A stretch of DNA of 64,000 nucleotides from Gammaproteobacteria bacterium (GCA_009692365.1 SHZJ01000011.1:24006-88005); one strand, 5' to 3'; counted from the stretch's first letter, positions 1 through 7,711 are shown. Notes: generated by a model not told the origin, from the letters alone. A program made the numbers and translations.

Positions 1-81
1 GACCTCAAGCGCGTCGCCACCGAGCAATTCGTCAACCAGGGCGTGGGTCTAAAAGACAAAGCGCAGCTGTTGGCGCGCTAG
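1..81 (+). CDS. C-terminal end of an unidentified protein (partial)
   Basis: An open frame enters from the left edge and stops at a TAG at 79-81. It encodes 26 residues rich in charged amino acids and ending in LLAR. The fragment is too short to assign to a family. It runs toward the minus-strand toxin gene that ends at 112, so the two would be convergent. Only the frame and the stop are directly visible; that this is a real gene end is an inference. Confidence 0.35.
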   Translation, partial: DLKRVATEQFVNQGVGLKDKAQLLAR

Positions 82-111
82 GCTTGGGGTGGCCCCTCGG
101 CCCGACGAGTT

Positions 112-456
112 CTACGCGCCCAGCAGTCGCCTTGCCAGTACCGAGTGCATGTCGCGACGCCCATCAGCCAACAGATAAATGATGACCTGTGTGCCCACGA
201 CGCGATAAATCACGCGGTATGGTTTGAAGTGATCCTGCCGGTACTCCTTGATACCGAGGCTTATCAACTCCTTTGGATAGGTGCCGCGCGCCGGGAATTT
301 GGCCAGGCTTTCCACCAGCTTGGTCAATTTATCCAGCACGCGATTGGCGTTGGCGACGGAGTGGAAGGCGGCGATGTAGTCATAAAGCGAGGCCAGATCT
401 TGCTCCGCGCCCTCGGTGAGCATTACCTCAAATGGCCCGGGCGCGCGTGATCTCAA
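112..456 (-). CDS. ParE/RelE-family toxin of a type II toxin-antitoxin pair
   Basis: This 114-residue basic protein looks like a plasmid-stabilisation (ParE/RelE fold) toxin. It shows the family pattern of an N-terminal helix with DLASLYDYIA, a middle RGTYPKELISLGIKEYRQ block, and a C-terminal strand block with YRVIYRVVG and DGRRDMHSVLARRLLGA. Known members poison DNA gyrase or act as mRNA interferases; which applies here cannot be told. The best start is a TTG at 456 overlapping the antitoxin stop (TTGA), which keeps the conserved FEVMLTEGAEQDL start. The ATG at 423 would remove it. Translational coupling to the upstream antitoxin gene is likely. Confidence 0.85.
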   Translation of the reverse strand: MRSRAPGPFEVMLTEGAEQDLASLYDYIAAFHSVANANRVLDKLTKLVESLAKFPARGTYPKELISLGIKEYRQDHFKPYRVIYRVVGTQVIIYLLADGRRDMHSVLARRLLGA

Positions 457-728
457 AGCGACGGGCGCTTGCCGCGAAGGCGGGCTACGACCTCGGCCAC
501 CGGCTTGAGTTTTCCGGCCGCCACCGCCTGATTCCCCAGCGCAAGGATTTTCAGCAGGGCCAGTGTTTCTTGCGTTTCTTCGAACGACGCCACGTCTTGC
601 AGGACGGCTTTGGCCTCACCGTTTTGGGTGATCACCAGCGGCTCACGCTGCTCTGCGAGCTGTGCCAGCACCTCAGCGGCGTTCGCCTTGAGGTAGCTAA
701 TGGGCTTCACTTGAGACGAATAACGCAT
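453..728 (-). CDS. Phd/YefM-family antitoxin
   Basis: The protein has 91 residues. Its N-terminal part (about 1-60) is typical of Phd/YefM antitoxins: ISYLKANAAEVLAQLAEQREPLVITQNGEAKAVLQ, quoted here as the family block only up to residue 44. This fold binds DNA as a dimer and represses its own operon. The C-terminal part is charged and would wrap the toxin. An ATG at 728 is preceded by GAGGGG at a suitable distance. It lies first in the operon and overlaps the toxin gene by 4 bp, the usual antitoxin-first order. It lies 120 bp from decayed transposase sequence, which fits a mobile origin. Confidence 0.85.
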   Translation of the reverse strand: MRYSSQVKPISYLKANAAEVLAQLAEQREPLVITQNGEAKAVLQDVASFEETQETLALLKILALGNQAVAAGKLKPVAEVVARLRGKRPSL

Positions 729-847
729 ACCGTGCCCCTCGTTTTCATGAAGAACCGAATTTAGTCTTTTAATGGTCTTCCAACAAGGAAGTTAATGGCC
801 GGGAAGGGTCGTTATCCCGGGCAAAATAGCGCCGGCGTTCAGGCTTT

Positions 848-955
848 CTAAAAAAAGTTTTGTGCCAGATCTATGGTGCCGTCGCGGTAGCGTGTTTTGA
901 GACGGTAACGAATATTGCCCTGCGCCGTTAACGACACACGCTCAGTCGAGACCGC
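848..955 (-). pseudogene. Remnant of an IS91-family transposase
   Basis: On the minus strand this piece encodes VSLTAQGNIRYRLKTRYRDG followed by TIDLAQNFF and a stop. IS91-type (Y2, HUH) transposases carry a C-terminal block of the form LSLTxxGQVRYxLKTPYRDGTTHVVFEPLDF. The similarity runs from the LSLT-like start through YRDGT and then breaks off where the family continues. Only about 30 codons remain, so it is an inactive scrap. The family assignment comes from memory of the motif, not a search. Confidence 0.5.
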
Positions 956-975
956 CGGGTGCGTGATGTGGCGGC

Positions 976-1032
976 TTCCGCTGGGGATCAACGCCAATGC
1001 GCTGGCGAAAGCGCTGAACGTGCCCGCGCCGC
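976..1032 (+). pseudogene. 57-bp relic copy of a higA antitoxin gene
   Basis: Bases 976-1032 match 3201-3257, inside the intact higA gene, at 55 of 57 positions. They encode LPLGINANALAKALNVPAP, the HTH region of the antitoxin. Similarity ends abruptly on both sides. There is no start, no stop in frame with a HigA tail, and no toxin partner, so this is a relic. The near identity suggests either a recent partial duplication or recombination between two higBA copies. Confidence 0.7.
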
Positions 1033-1362
1033 ACCGATGTCTGCCGCGGAACAAGGTGTTCAATGCCCCAGCGCTCGCCCGCTTGGGCGCAGTCCGCCCT
1101 GCGTTCGACGTCTTCGGGCGGGATGTTGCCGCTCGCCTGATCTGGCTGCTCAGTTGCCCGCCACGTTAACGGCGCTGGGTGCTTTCGCCAAAACCCAACG
1201 CAATTTGCCGGCTGTGCGGCCCGCTTTCCGATTGTGGTCTCGCCGCGCCCGCCCGCACACTAAACCCCGCCGCCGCCAACTGGTGTGGGGTTGCGGCACG
1301 CTTGTGGTCGCCGCGCGGCCTGCGCCGGGGCTTAGGTTTTTCTATTAAAGAGAGGGGCTTTT

Positions 1363-1656
1363 ATGACCTGTATGGTGCACATCGAATTTCAGGCACGGCC
1401 CGCGGCGATTGCCGAAATGTTGGGCGGGTTGCGCCGGATTTTGCCGGACACGCGCGCGCGTGAAGGCTGCGTCTCGGTGTCGGTAACCCGCACTCAGGAC
1501 GACCCCAACAATTTTGCTTTTGTAGAACTCTGGGACAGCCGCGCGCACTACGAGCGTTATTTCGCCTGGCGCGAAGAAACAGGGATCTCACAAGAACTCG
1601 CCACCCTGGTTGATGGCGAGGCGAGCTTCCGCTTTTTCGACCTCGTAGGCCTCTAA
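1363..1656 (+). CDS. ABM-domain putative quinol monooxygenase
   Basis: This 97-residue protein fits the antibiotic-biosynthesis-monooxygenase (ABM) family, a dimeric ferredoxin-like fold that includes YgiN-type quinol monooxygenases. The expected pattern is present: a first strand with HIEFQARP, a helix carrying AEMLGGLRRILPDTRAREGC, then VSVTRTQDDPNNFAFVELWDSRAHYERYF. The length matches the family. A good ribosome-binding site (GAGAGG) precedes the ATG. It stands alone and converges on a crotonase gene, so the substrate cannot be inferred from context. Confidence 0.8.
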   Translation: MTCMVHIEFQARPAAIAEMLGGLRRILPDTRAREGCVSVSVTRTQDDPNNFAFVELWDSRAHYERYFAWREETGISQELATLVDGEASFRFFDLVGL

Positions 1657-1657
1657 A

Positions 1658-1713
1658 ACGCCAACGGCCGCTGGCGCGCCTTTAGGCGTCAACGGCCGGT
1701 CGCTGGTTGGCGT
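1658..1713. terminator. Possible bidirectional terminator between convergent genes
   Basis: ACGCCAAC at 1658-1665 can pair with GTTGGCGT at 1706-1713 across a GC-rich loop that itself contains two copies of CAACGGCCG. It lies exactly between the stops of the monooxygenase (+) and crotonase (-) genes. There is no T-run, and the right arm touches the crotonase stop region, so this is only a candidate. Confidence 0.3.
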
Positions 1714-2522
1714 CAGTGTGGCAAGCGCGCCGAGGGGAAATCGGGCGAGCGGCGACCGCGCACGGCGGCCAGACCTTCTTGGGCATCCGGCCCTAGAAAA
1801 CACAGCATTTCTTCCGCCAGCGAGTGATCAAAAATAGGCCCCGCCATGCGCATCCAGTGGTTCATCGACTGCTTGGTGGCCCGGATGGCCGTCTGGCTGC
1901 CGCGGGCCAGCGCGCCGGCGATCGCAAAAGCTTTCTCCTGCAAAGCCGCGCGCGGCACGCAGAAACTCACCAACCCAATTCGTTCGGCTTCCCGGCCATC
2001 AATGAAGTCTGCGGTCATGAGGTAGTACTTCGCCTTGGCGATGCCACACAGCAGCGGCCAGACAATGGCGGCGTGATCCCCCGCAGCCACGCCAAGCCGG
2101 GTGTGACCGTCGGTGATGCGCGCCTCCTCGGCAATCACGCTGACGTCAGCCAGCAGCGCCACCGCCAGCCCCGCCCCTACCGCCGTGCCGTTAATGGCAG
2201 ACACTATCGGCTTGTCGCAAGCGAGCATGTTGTAGACGATGTCGGCAGCTTCTTTTTTGACCGTGGCGACCACTGCCGGATTACCCACCATCTGCTCGAC
2301 CCAAGCCAGATCGCCCCCGGCCGAAAAAGCCCGGTCACCCGCGCCCGTCACCACCACCACTTTGGTATTAGGGTCGTCGTGCACAACGCCCCAGAGTTTG
2401 GTTAATTCCCAATGGAGCCGCGCGTTGGTGGCATTCATCACCTCGGGCCGGTTGAGGGTGGCCAGCAAAATGCCGTCGTCCTGCTGTTCGAAGCGAATGT
2501 GCTGAAACTCGTCGTATTGCAT
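1713..2522 (-). CDS. Enoyl-CoA hydratase/isomerase (crotonase) family protein
   Basis: The 269-residue protein belongs to the crotonase superfamily, which acts on CoA thioesters. Visible features are LATLNRPEVMNATN near the N-terminus, the first oxyanion-hole motif AFSAGGDLAW, the second GTAVGAGLAVALLADVSV, and a C-terminal DGREAERIGLV block. At the site where hydratases carry the second catalytic Glu (GGTQRL-like), this protein has LGVAAGDHAAI, so classical hydration is uncertain and another crotonase reaction is possible. The start is the ATG at 2522. A longer frame runs to 2660, but the extra N-terminus does not look conserved. It is monocistronic. Confidence 0.85.
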   Translation of the reverse strand: MQYDEFQHIRFEQQDDGILLATLNRPEVMNATNARLHWELTKLWGVVHDDPNTKVVVVTGAGDRAFSAGGDLAWVEQMVGNPAVVATVKKEAADIVYNMLACDKPIVSAINGTAVGAGLAVALLADVSVIAEEARITDGHTRLGVAAGDHAAIVWPLLCGIAKAKYYLMTADFIDGREAERIGLVSFCVPRAALQEKAFAIAGALARGSQTAIRATKQSMNHWMRMAGPIFDHSLAEEMLCFLGPDAQEGLAAVRGRRSPDFPSARLPH

Positions 2523-2813
2523 GACACTGACCTGTGGGGCAGAGCGAGATAAAAAGGGGCTGGGCAACGCGCCAACAGCGTGGCCGTAAGGCGAAGTTTG
2601 CCAGTAATTTGCGCACCGCTGCCAGCCGCCAAAGCACCCCTGCCGCACTTGCACGGCCACTGGGTCGCTGCCCGTTATTTGCCCGAGTGCTCACGATCAC
2701 ACTTAGCAGCGCTGCCCCCCACTACCCCAGCCTCACACCGAGGACTTGCGGCCGTCGTGAGAACGTTAGAAACCGAGGCCTAAACGGTGGGTGTCCCCGG
2801 CTGGCCCTGAAAT

Positions 2814-2842
2814 TTGACGCTTAACGTTAAGCGTTATATTCT
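2814..2842 (+). promoter_or_regulatory. higBA promoter with embedded 18-bp palindromic operator
   Basis: A -35 box TTGACG (2814-2819) is followed after 17 bases by TATTCT (2837-2842); TATATT at 2835-2840 is an alternative -10. The perfect 18-bp palindrome acgcttaacgttaagcgt (2817-2834) fills the space between the boxes, so a bound dimer would block RNA polymerase. HigA-type antitoxins are known to repress their own promoter through such sites. The predicted transcription start falls almost on the GTG start of higB (2849). Confidence 0.7.
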
Positions 2843-2848
2843 GGCGGC

Positions 2849-3127
2849 GTGATAAGAAATTTTCGGTGTGCCGACACGCAAGCGCTTTTTGAGACCGGCA
2901 AATGCAGGCGGTTTGCGGGAATTGCTGACGTCGCGACGCGCAAGCTGGCGCAACTTGATGCCGCGCACACGCTGGAGTTCCTGCGCTCGCCACCAGGTAA
3001 TCAGCTTGAGGCATTACGCGGCAATCGCGCCGGACAGTACAGCATTCGAGTGAACGGTCAGTATCGTCTATGTTTCCGCTGGACGGCGACGGGCCCCGCA
3101 GACGTCGAGCTGGTTGATTACCACTAA
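2849..3127 (+). CDS. higB: HigB-type mRNA interferase toxin
   Basis: The 92-residue protein matches the HigB/RelE-like toxins that cleave mRNA on the ribosome. It starts IRNFRCADTQALFETGK, has the family block KLAQLDAAHTLEFLRSPPGNQLEALRG in the middle, and ends with QYSIRVNGQYRLCFRW and the acidic tail VELVDYH. The start is a GTG at 2849 with no clear ribosome-binding site. The gene precedes its antitoxin, the toxin-first order typical of higBA. An autoregulatory operator lies just upstream. Confidence 0.9.
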   Translation: MIRNFRCADTQALFETGKCRRFAGIADVATRKLAQLDAAHTLEFLRSPPGNQLEALRGNRAGQYSIRVNGQYRLCFRWTATGPADVELVDYH

Positions 3128-3136
3128 TGGAGAACT

Positions 3137-3439
3137 GTGATGATTAAGAACGGCATGCGTCCGGTTCATCCCGGCGAAATTTTACGGGAGGATTACCTGA
3201 TTCCGCTGGGGACCAACGCCAATGCGTTGGCGAAAGCGCTGAACGTGCCCGCGCCGCGCGTAAACGACATTGTCCGGGAGCGACGCGGCGTCAGTGCGGA
3301 TACCGCCATGCGGCTGGCGCGCTATTTCGGGGGCGACGCACGCTCCTGGTTGAACCTGCAGGCTGCATACGATTTGCGAGTGGCCGAGATCGCAAATGCT
3401 AAGCGCATAGAACGGGAGATTGTGCCGGCGATCGCTTAA
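3137..3439 (+). CDS. higA: HigA-family antitoxin and autorepressor
   Basis: The 100-residue HTH (XRE/HigA) protein begins NGMRPVHPGEILREDYLIPL, the hallmark of this family. The helix-turn-helix lies at about residues 28-70 (NANALAKALNVPAPRVNDIV and RRGVSADTAMRLARYFGG). The C-terminus RSWLNLQAAYDLRVAE is also conserved. It neutralises HigB and should bind the palindrome at 2817-2834. It starts 9 bases after the higB stop, with GGAG upstream. A 57-bp relic of this gene lies 2.2 kb away at 976-1032. Confidence 0.92.
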   Translation: MMIKNGMRPVHPGEILREDYLIPLGTNANALAKALNVPAPRVNDIVRERRGVSADTAMRLARYFGGDARSWLNLQAAYDLRVAEIANAKRIEREIVPAIA

Positions 3440-3973
3440 GAAAATCTCAGGGGCTAAATGAAGCGAAATCAAAGCAGCTTTGCAGCGAGGCAATAAAGCG
3501 TTGGGCGGACTATCCGTCGACGCTCGATATCCAGACCATCCCGACGTCCGCGACGTCGTGCGGGTTTTTATTCCACCGTGCCCCGGTGAAGGCCAGCTGC
3601 AGCAGCGACGTCTTCAACGCCGCAAGGGGCAGCGCGCCGGGTTGGATTTCGACGTTGTCAGCGCGGCGAGATTCCACTCGCAGCGGCGCGCGAGGCGTTG
3701 GGTTTTGGCGGCCCTGAAAGGGCGCCATGTGATAGCCCGGGGCAACGCCCCGGGTTGAATGCCCCCATGATTTTCTCGCCCTGAAGCGGCGGAACCATTG
3801 GCGCGGGAACATGGGCGGGCGGCGGCTGTGAGCTTGTGCCGCGCTTGCAGGGCTAAAGAGGTTTTGGGAGATGCGTTACCCGGGGCTTCCGTCCCGGGCT
3901 GTTGCATTGCGCCCTTGCCGGGCTAGTGGCATTTGGGGGGCGCGGGCCTTGTGAACACAAGGCCCGTTAGCGG
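3440..3973. other. Non-coding stretch after higBA
   Basis: No gene is supported in this 534-base stretch. Frames of 92-100 codons exist on both strands but resemble no family and are dominated by Arg, Ala and Pro as expected of GC-rich non-coding DNA. It contains short self-complementary patches such as CCCGGGGCAACGCCCCGGG (around 3737-3755) and a perfect hairpin at 3943-3966 that I assign to the neighbouring PEP-CTERM locus. Confidence 0.5.
3943..3966 (-). terminator. Hairpin terminator downstream of the PEP-CTERM locus
   Basis: CGGGCCTTGTG (3943-3953) and CACAAGGCCCG (3956-3966) form a perfect 11-bp inverted repeat only two bases apart. It begins 7 bases beyond the stop of the PEP-CTERM reading frame on the minus strand. 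No T-tract follows, so termination may be imperfect or factor-assisted. The placement is what supports the call. Confidence 0.55.
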
Positions 3974-4758
3974 CTACGGTTCGGCGCTCTTACGCCGCCG
4001 TGCGGCCTGCACCATCCCCGCGACGCCGGCCCCTAACAGCAGTAGGGAGGACGGCTCCGGCACCGCCGATTGCGAAAGCAGATAACCCTGCTCGGTATAA
4101 ACGCGAGCGTAGTAATCGTTATCAACACAGGAATTCGGGACTGTGTTAACGCCGGGGTTCTCCTCCAGGTAAGTCATTTGCAAGCCTACCGTACCATCCG
4201 GCTTACTAAGCCCAGAACTAAAAGCGTTATTGTTCCTCGCAACGGTCTGGTACGGCATTTCGCTGTCGTTAGTGCCTTCGTGGGGGATCAACTGCAGGCT
4301 GGCCGCGCCCCTGGCGTTATCCAGCCTGCCGTGCCACTGGATTACGTATTCTTGGCTGCCTGCCGTGCCGGTGGTGTTATCGGTCACGGTCATCTGATCT
4401 AGGTCCGTCCAACCCGCTGCAAGCGTAGGCTATGGCCAACTGGACGCCGGCAATTGCGGTCCGTCGCAGCAGCCGGTCCCGCCGGGGTGAGTAAATGACC
4501 CGAAACCGTTAGAACTTAGCCAGATTTGGCTATAAGTTTGGCCGTAAAAATTAAACTCGAAGGGCGGGATCAGCGCCGCGGAGGCAACCTCGTCCGCGCC
4601 GGTCATAACGGGGTTTCCCACGCCATCCCGAAATTATCAGCAGGGTCGTTACCGGAGTAGCGTGCGTTATCGGTCGTGGGGCCAATTAGGCCCGCGTGGG
4701 CGGCAACTGCCGGGAGTAGGGTCGCTAATACGCTCGCCATCAGGGTGATCGATTTCAT
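3974..4758 (-). pseudogene. Broken PEP-CTERM sorted, secreted protein gene
   Basis: An ATG at 4758 with a strong RBS (GAGGGAG) opens a signal peptide (MKSITLMASVLATLLPAVAA, mature end near HAG). That frame stops near 4606. A second frame from about 4633 carries a nidogen-like domain (FEFNFYGQTYSQIWLSSNG, then GCCDGPQLPAS) until an in-frame TAG at 4430-4432. The same frame then resumes with WTDLDQMTVTDNTTG and ends in the sorting tail VPEPSSLLLLGAGVAGM plus RRRK. So one frameshift and one amber codon interrupt a gene of about 260 codons. Intact relatives are exported and processed by exosortase. Read errors could mimic this, but two separate lesions make decay more likely. Confidence 0.8.
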
Positions 4759-5157
4759 CGAAAATCTCCCTCGCCGCAGCTTGCGAGACTAAACATTAGT
4801 AAGCTTCAGGTTTTAAAAAATACACGGCCTGAGTGAAACACCCGCCCACCCGGGTCAATCAATGAACACGCGAAATTTGTCACCATTTGTGACATTTTAA
4901 AAGCCGCCTCGGCGGCCCTGCCGACGGCGGTCGGGGAGCGCACCGCGTGCCGTCACGCCGGCACCGGGCCAGCAGGTGGCGCGGCAACCCCTCGCCGTTG
5001 GTGCTGCGACCACCGGTTGCGGCCGGCTGGCGATGCGACCTCAATGCCGCGCTTTGCGTCGGCCGCAGGTCGGGGGGCTAGTGGCCGCCTGCCGCGCCAG
5101 TTCGCGCTCGCCATGGCGTAGACTCAAGGACAGTTTTAACCGGAGTATTCCCTCGCC
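4759..5157. other. Intergenic region between PEP-CTERM locus and methyltransferase
   Basis: These 399 bases separate two divergent genes. The left 150 bases are AT-richer than the surroundings and should hold the PEP-CTERM promoter. They include an inverted repeat, TGTCAC-N5-GTGACA. The right part (4910-5157) is GC-rich, with no recognised gene, and ends with the methyltransferase start context. Confidence 0.5.
4878..4894. promoter_or_regulatory. Inverted repeat, possible operator upstream of the PEP-CTERM gene
   Basis: TGTCAC (4878-4883) and GTGACA (4889-4894) are perfect 6-bp inverted arms with a 5-base AT-rich spacer, in one of the few AT-rich patches of this area. The site lies 120-136 bases upstream of the PEP-CTERM start codon. 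That distance fits an activator or repressor dimer site. The cognate regulator is unknown. Confidence 0.4.
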
Positions 5158-6210
5158 ATGGCCATCGACCAAGACCAGCTCAACACGTTGCTGTTTCGCC
5201 TGATCGGGGATGTTGCGGCCGCGGCGTCCGGACCTTTGGTGGTGCTGGGGGATCGCCTAGGGCTGTTTAGGGCTTTGGCGGCGAACGGGCCGTTGTCTTC
5301 GGCAGACTTGGCCGGACAGCTCGCTTTGCACGAACGCTATGTCCGCGAATGGCTTAACAACATGGTGGCGGCCCAGTACGTGCAGTACGAAGCAGCCACC
5401 GCCCGTTACTTCATGACCCCCGAACAAGCCGCCTGTCTGGCCGACGCCGACAGCCCGGCCTATCTGCCGGGTGGTTACTACGCGGTGACGGCGTTGTACC
5501 TGGATGAGCCCAAAGCAGAAGAGGCTTTTCGCACCGGCCAAGGCATCGGCTGGGGCGATCACAGCAACTGCCTGTTCTGTGGCGCGGAGAAATTTTTTGG
5601 CCCCGGTTATAAAGCTAATTTGATGGACCACTGGTTGCCCGCGTTGGACGGCGTGGTGGCTAAACTGACCGCCGGCGCCAGCGTGGCCGATGTCGGCTGC
5701 GGGCACGCGCTGTCTACCCGGCTCATGGCCCGCGCGTTCCCTGCCTCGCAGTTTCACGGCATCGACTATCACGCGCCGTCCATCAGCCACGCCACCGAAA
5801 TGGCTGCCGCTTGGCAACTCGCTAACGCGCAGTTTCGGCTCGGCGGTGCCAGCGACTTCGACGGCAACTACGACCTCATCACTTTTTTTGATTGCCTGCA
5901 CGACATGGGCGATCCGGCGGCGATTGCGCGGCACGTCAAGAGCCGGCTAAAGCCCGCTGGCACTTGGCTCATCGTCGAGCCCATGGCCGGGGATTCCGTG
6001 AGCGAGAATATTAATCCGGTGAGTCGCGCCTTCTACGCGTTTTCTACCCTGGTGTGCGTGCCGGTGTCGCTCAGCCAGCCGGGTCGGGTGGGGTTGGGCG
6101 CGCAGGCGGGCCCGGCACGCTTGCTGGAAGTGGTGCGGGCCGGTGGTTTCGGCGACGTCCGGGTGGCCGCCACCACCCCCTCCAATCTGGTGCTGGAGGC
6201 GCGGGTCTGA
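5158..6210 (+). CDS. SAM-dependent methyltransferase with N-terminal winged-helix domain
   Basis: The 350-residue protein has an N-terminal winged-helix dimerisation region (about 20-100: GLFRALAANGPLSSADLA and ERYVREWLNNMVAAQYV). A class I Rossmann methyltransferase core follows at about 170-300, with the SAM motif VADVGCGHALSTRLMARAFP and the acidic FHGID at the end of strand 2. The layout resembles O-methyltransferase-like and Rv2258c-like enzymes; the substrate is unknown. CCGGAG upstream of the ATG is a plausible RBS. The HDOD gene follows 43 bases later on the same strand. Confidence 0.88.
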   Translation: MAIDQDQLNTLLFRLIGDVAAAASGPLVVLGDRLGLFRALAANGPLSSADLAGQLALHERYVREWLNNMVAAQYVQYEAATARYFMTPEQAACLADADSPAYLPGGYYAVTALYLDEPKAEEAFRTGQGIGWGDHSNCLFCGAEKFFGPGYKANLMDHWLPALDGVVAKLTAGASVADVGCGHALSTRLMARAFPASQFHGIDYHAPSISHATEMAAAWQLANAQFRLGGASDFDGNYDLITFFDCLHDMGDPAAIARHVKSRLKPAGTWLIVEPMAGDSVSENINPVSRAFYAFSTLVCVPVSLSQPGRVGLGAQAGPARLLEVVRAGGFGDVRVAATTPSNLVLEARV

Positions 6211-6253
6211 TGCGCGCCGTTCCTGTCCAGTCGGTTTCGCCGCTCGCCTAGGC

Positions 6254-7123
6254 ATGACGCCGAAGACCCTTATCGCCCGCCTTGGCACGCTCGCCTCGCT
6301 GCCGGAGATTTGCCTGCGGGTCCAGGCTTTGGCGGACCAACCCAACGCGACTGCCGACCAGCTGGCCGAGGTCATTCGGCATGATCCCGCGCTCGCCGCG
6401 CGCCTGCTGCGCTTGGTCAACAGCGCGCATTTTGGGCGTGGTGCGCCGATAGACGACCTCATCGCGGCGGTGCGCTGGTGCGGGATGGATGCTCTGCGAC
6501 TCTTGGCGCTGGGCGCAGGTATGCTCGATGTGTTCAAAGGCCTGCCGCGCGCACTGGTAGACATGGATACCTACTGGACCGCCAGCGTGCATTGCGCGTT
6601 GCTGGCCCGGGTGCTCGCTGGCCTCGCCCCCGCCGGTCATCCCGAGCGCCTGTTTGCCGCAGGCCTGCTCCACGCCATCGGCCAACTGGCGATGTACACC
6701 GCCGCCCCCGAACTCTCGCAGCAGGTGCTGAACCGCATGGGCAGCCAGGATTTCCTGCGTGCGGACCTCGAAACCGAGGTTTTTGGTTGCCACTACGCGG
6801 CGGTAGGCGCGGCCCTGCTGGCCCACTGGCGGTTGCCGACCAGCCTCGTGGGCCCGGTCGGACATCATCTCGCGCCGTTGGCCGCCCAGCCGGTTTTTGC
6901 GCAGGACGCCGCGCTGTTGCACATCGCTTGGGTCGTGACGACGTGCGTGGAGTCCGAACTCAAACAAATTCCGGCGCGCGCTGCTCTACCCACCATCGCC
7001 CCCGCCATCTGGCTGGCCAGCGGGGTGACGCTCGAGGTCTTGCCGCAAGCCTGCGCGAGCGTCGACGCGCAGTGGTTTGAGGTGCTCGAAATCCTCAGCC
7101 CCGGCGCTACGCTGGTTTTTTAA
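6254..7123 (+). CDS. HDOD domain signalling protein
   Basis: This 289-residue protein is a single HDOD domain, the degenerate HD-fold module found in bacterial signalling. It has the N-terminal signature RLGTLASLPEICLRVQALAD, then VIRHDPALAARLLRLVNSAHFG, and a middle LFAAGLLHAIGQLAMY block that corresponds to the HD region. No GGDEF, EAL or receiver domain is attached. I use the ATG at 6254 because the conserved start follows it at once. The open frame extends to 6143 but would overlap the methyltransferase. Confidence 0.85.
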   Translation: MTPKTLIARLGTLASLPEICLRVQALADQPNATADQLAEVIRHDPALAARLLRLVNSAHFGRGAPIDDLIAAVRWCGMDALRLLALGAGMLDVFKGLPRALVDMDTYWTASVHCALLARVLAGLAPAGHPERLFAAGLLHAIGQLAMYTAAPELSQQVLNRMGSQDFLRADLETEVFGCHYAAVGAALLAHWRLPTSLVGPVGHHLAPLAAQPVFAQDAALLHIAWVVTTCVESELKQIPARAALPTIAPAIWLASGVTLEVLPQACASVDAQWFEVLEILSPGATLVF

Positions 7124-7144
7124 GACCCCGCGCGCCACCGGTCT

Positions 7145-7711
7145 ATGGACTTACGCACCCTCTTAGGAACCTTCGCCCACGCCGGTCGTCTGGAGCTTAT
7201 TTTATTGCGCCCGGCCCGTGACCAACCGGCATTGCCGGTTGGTGCGGCGATGGCGTTGGTCGGGCGCGGGCTGGAGGGCGACCGCACCGCCAGCCGCCCC
7301 TCTCGCAACCCCAACGCCAAACGGCAAGTGACGCTGATTCAAGCCGAGCACCTGCCGCTAATCGCCGCCTGGAGCGCGCAGCCAACGCTAGATCCCGCCG
7401 TGCTGCGCCGCAATCTCGTGGTCTCTGGCCTTAATCTGATTGCCGGACGCTCGCCGCTACGTGACCAAATCGTCCACCTGCACATTGGCCCCACGGTGGT
7501 GTTAGAACTCACCGGGCCCTGCGACCCCTGCTCAAAAATGGAACGCGAACTCGGGGCCGGTGGCTATAACGCCATGCGCGGCCATGGCGGCATGACCGCC
7601 CGGGTGCTGTGCGGCGGCCGCCTCGCCGTGCACGACCGCGTGTGGCTGACCCTCGGCCTTAAGCCTAGCGACCCCTTAAACATCGTTCAATCAATGGAGC
7701 TTTCGCCATGA
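7145..7711 (+). CDS. MOSC domain-containing protein
   Basis: The 188-residue protein is a stand-alone MOSC domain, the fold shared with the C-terminus of molybdenum cofactor sulfurase and with YiiM-type molybdoenzymes. Visible marks are RGLEGDR near residue 42, QVTLIQAEHL, the RRNLVVSGLNL block, and the conserved cysteines of GPCDPCSKME, one of which would coordinate sulfur or molybdenum. It overlaps the quinone oxidoreductase gene by 4 bp (ATGA), so the two are translationally coupled. Confidence 0.88.
   Translation: MDLRTLLGTFAHAGRLELILLRPARDQPALPVGAAMALVGRGLEGDRTASRPSRNPNAKRQVTLIQAEHLPLIAAWSAQPTLDPAVLRRNLVVSGLNLIAGRSPLRDQIVHLHIGPTVVLELTGPCDPCSKMERELGAGGYNAMRGHGGMTARVLCGGRLAVHDRVWLTLGLKPSDPLNIVQSMELSP

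Larger units (their letters stand above)
729..1362. other. Non-coding accessory stretch with gene relics
   Basis: No intact gene was found in this 634-base stretch between the antitoxin and the monooxygenase gene. It holds two recognisable scraps: an IS91-type transposase remnant (about 848-955, minus strand) and a 57-base copy of part of higA (976-1032). The rest, 1033-1362, is GC-rich and gave no recognisable protein in any frame. It looks like a graveyard of mobile DNA. Confidence 0.6.

Noticed and set aside
729..847. Promoter TTGTTG-N17-TAAATT for the Phd/ParE pair
   Set aside because: The -35 matches only three of six positions, and no operator palindrome accompanies it, so I do not list it as a feature.
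3480..3907. Overlapping frames of 92-100 codons after higA
   Set aside because: No conserved motif in any frame; long frames are expected by chance at this GC content.
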